Below are positions 7,968-8,758 of a DNA stretch of 8,758 nucleotides, in pieces. The notes below the pieces were generated by a model. It saw nothing but the letters and a program-made list of their open reading frames with translations. It was not told the DNA's origin and made no database searches. The stretch spans positions 1 through 8,758 of the forward strand of contig SKWC01000320.1 of NCBI GenBank assembly GCA_007129145.1, given 5' to 3'. The position numbers and the translations under genes were made by a program. The first letter of the stretch is position 1; each line of letters begins with the position of its first letter. The DNA comes from Rubritepida sp. (GTDB taxonomy: Bacteria > Pseudomonadota > Alphaproteobacteria > Acetobacterales > Acetobacteraceae).

Positions 7968-7992
7968 GGCCGCGCGGTCAAGAAGCGCGGCC
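7968..7992. repeat. Inverted repeat enclosing a TTGACC -35-like hexamer upstream of miaB
   Basis: GGCCGCG (7968-7974) and CGCGGCC (7986-7992) form a perfect 7-bp inverted repeat with an 11-base centre. On the minus strand the centre contains TTGACC, a -35-like hexamer facing miaB. A second copy of GCGGTCAAG, also giving TTGACC on the minus strand, lies at 8053-8061, 79 bases upstream. Neither has a convincing -10 at 17 bases. An operator or promoter here is plausible but weakly supported. Confidence 0.3.
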
Positions 7993-8079
7993 CCATTCCG
8001 GCATGCGGGGCGATCGCATCATAGCCCTGGACGCTTCCAGAACGATGCAGGTGCGGTCAAGTGAAACCTCTCGATTCCC

Positions 8080-8685
8080 TCAAATCCGGCGGAACAACAC
8101 TGTCAGGTTGTTTGCTGGCATCTGATGCACTTGCTCCGGCACGAAGCCGGGTACAGCGGCCGCCGCCACATCCTCCAGCCGCCGGATGCCCCACTCAGGG
8201 TTGCGCGCGCGCAGGTCGGCGTCAAAGGCGATGTTGCCCTCGGCGGTGGGCACGCTCTCGCGGATGAAGGGGCCGTACAGGATCAGCGGCGCGCCGGGGG
8301 CCAGAGCGGCGGCGGATTTCGCCATCAGCGCGCCTGTCGCCGCCCAGGGCGCGATGTGGAGCATGTTGATGCACAGAACCGCATCGGCGCGCGGGAAATC
8401 GGGCCCCGACAGCACGTCCAGGTCAAGGGGGGCCAGCAAATTGGCCGGCCCCTCCGCCGCGCGCCAGGCCGCGATGGAGGCGCGCGCCTCCGGCCGCGGA
8501 TCGGAGGGCTGGAAGCGCAGCGCCGGGAAGGCGCGCGCCAGATGCAGCGCATGCTCGCCGCTGCCCGAGGCGATCTCCAGGACCAGCCCCGCGCCCGGCA
8601 GCATGGAGCGCAAGGCATCCGCGATGGGTCCGCGGTTGCGCTCAACCGAGGGCGAGAACAGCCTTGCGTCCTCGGCCTCGCTCAC
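8080..8685 (-). CDS. DUF938-family class I SAM-dependent methyltransferase
   Basis: Predicted methyltransferase of 201 residues, the normal size for DUF938; substrate unknown. The N-terminus has DARLFSPSVERNRGPI (6-21), the family signature. The SAM-binding glycine motif is LEIASGSGEHALHLA (about 36-50), with an acidic residue following the second strand in FQPSDPRPEA. VLCINMLHIAPWAAT and ILYGPFIRES are typical of DUF938, and the C-terminus carries QMPANNLTVLFRR. The start is GTG at 8685, whose GTGA overlaps the stop of the preceding gene; the next Met is residue 28, inside the conserved region, so GTG is preferred. It is followed by a 169-base gap before miaB. Family call firm, function unknown. 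Confidence 0.92.
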   Translation of the reverse strand: MSEAEDARLFSPSVERNRGPIADALRSMLPGAGLVLEIASGSGEHALHLARAFPALRFQPSDPRPEARASIAAWRAAEGPANLLAPLDLDVLSGPDFPRADAVLCINMLHIAPWAATGALMAKSAAALAPGAPLILYGPFIRESVPTAEGNIAFDADLRARNPEWGIRRLEDVAAAAVPGFVPEQVHQMPANNLTVLFRRI

Positions 8686-8758
8686 ACCGGCACGCCTTTG
8701 CTGGTCGAGTATTCGAAATGCAGCGCCTCGCCGGGGAAGAGTCGCTTGTATTCCTCAA
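8682..8758 (-). CDS. C-terminal end of an unrecognised protein, cut by the window edge
   Basis: An open frame enters from the right edge and ends at TGA 8684-8682. Its last 24 residues end in FPGEALHFEYSTSKGVPV. I do not recognise the family from so short a piece. Reality as a coding region is supported by the GTGA overlap with the DUF938 methyltransferase start and by codon use like the neighbours, with third-position G or C. The two genes are probably cotranscribed. Confidence 0.6.
   Translation of the reverse strand, partial: EEYKRLFPGEALHFEYSTSKGVPV

Noticed and set aside
6687..8024. Plus-strand open frame of 445 codons opposite miaB
   Set aside because: Mirror of miaB codons, with no domain and no plausible ribosome binding site.

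Overview
The window is about 70% GC by eye and densely coded. Protein sequences and gene order point to an alphaproteobacterium, most likely a high-GC member of the Acetobacteraceae or a relative (inference). The main evidence is the chain miaB, phoH, ybeY, corC, lnt and an XRE regulator, together with an aroQ-accB pair, both familiar alphaproteobacterial arrangements. I see no mobile elements, CRISPR arrays, rRNA or tRNA genes. Every gene with a recognisable family has a housekeeping role.

Left part (1-1756): a divergent pair of operons. Leftward run aroQ (type II 3-dehydroquinate dehydratase, shikimate pathway) and accB (biotin carboxyl carrier protein of acetyl-CoA carboxylase, cut by the window edge), which overlap as ATGA. 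Rightward run thiS and thiG, the sulfur carrier and thiazole synthase of thiamine biosynthesis, one base apart. The 119-bp gap between aroQ and thiS must hold both control regions.

Middle and right part (1772-7910): six minus-strand genes, transcribed right to left. In order of transcription they are miaB (tRNA methylthiotransferase), phoH/ybeZ (ATPase), ybeY (zinc endoribonuclease of rRNA maturation), corC (CBS-domain protein of the CorC/HlyC family), lnt (apolipoprotein N-acyltransferase) and, after a 185-bp AT-rich gap, an XRE-family regulator. The first four overlap or nearly touch: a TTGA overlap with a TTG start at phoH, a 17-base overlap at ybeY and a 3-base gap at corC. That suggests one translationally coupled transcript linking RNA quality control with envelope lipoprotein maturation. 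thiG and the XRE gene converge with only 15 bases between them.

Right edge (8080-8758): a DUF938-type SAM-dependent methyltransferase starting with GTG, overlapping as GTGA the end of an unrecognised gene cut by the window. A 169-bp gap separates it from miaB and carries inverted repeats and promoter-like hexamers.

I do not find a clear new system. The points most worth checking are: AroQ with Thr in place of the substrate-binding active-site His; a 12-bp tandem repeat encoding the CorC C-terminal tail; a four-codon mini-ORF with a good ribosome binding site whose stop overlaps the thiS start; and the AT-rich island with a perfect TTGACA before the XRE gene.
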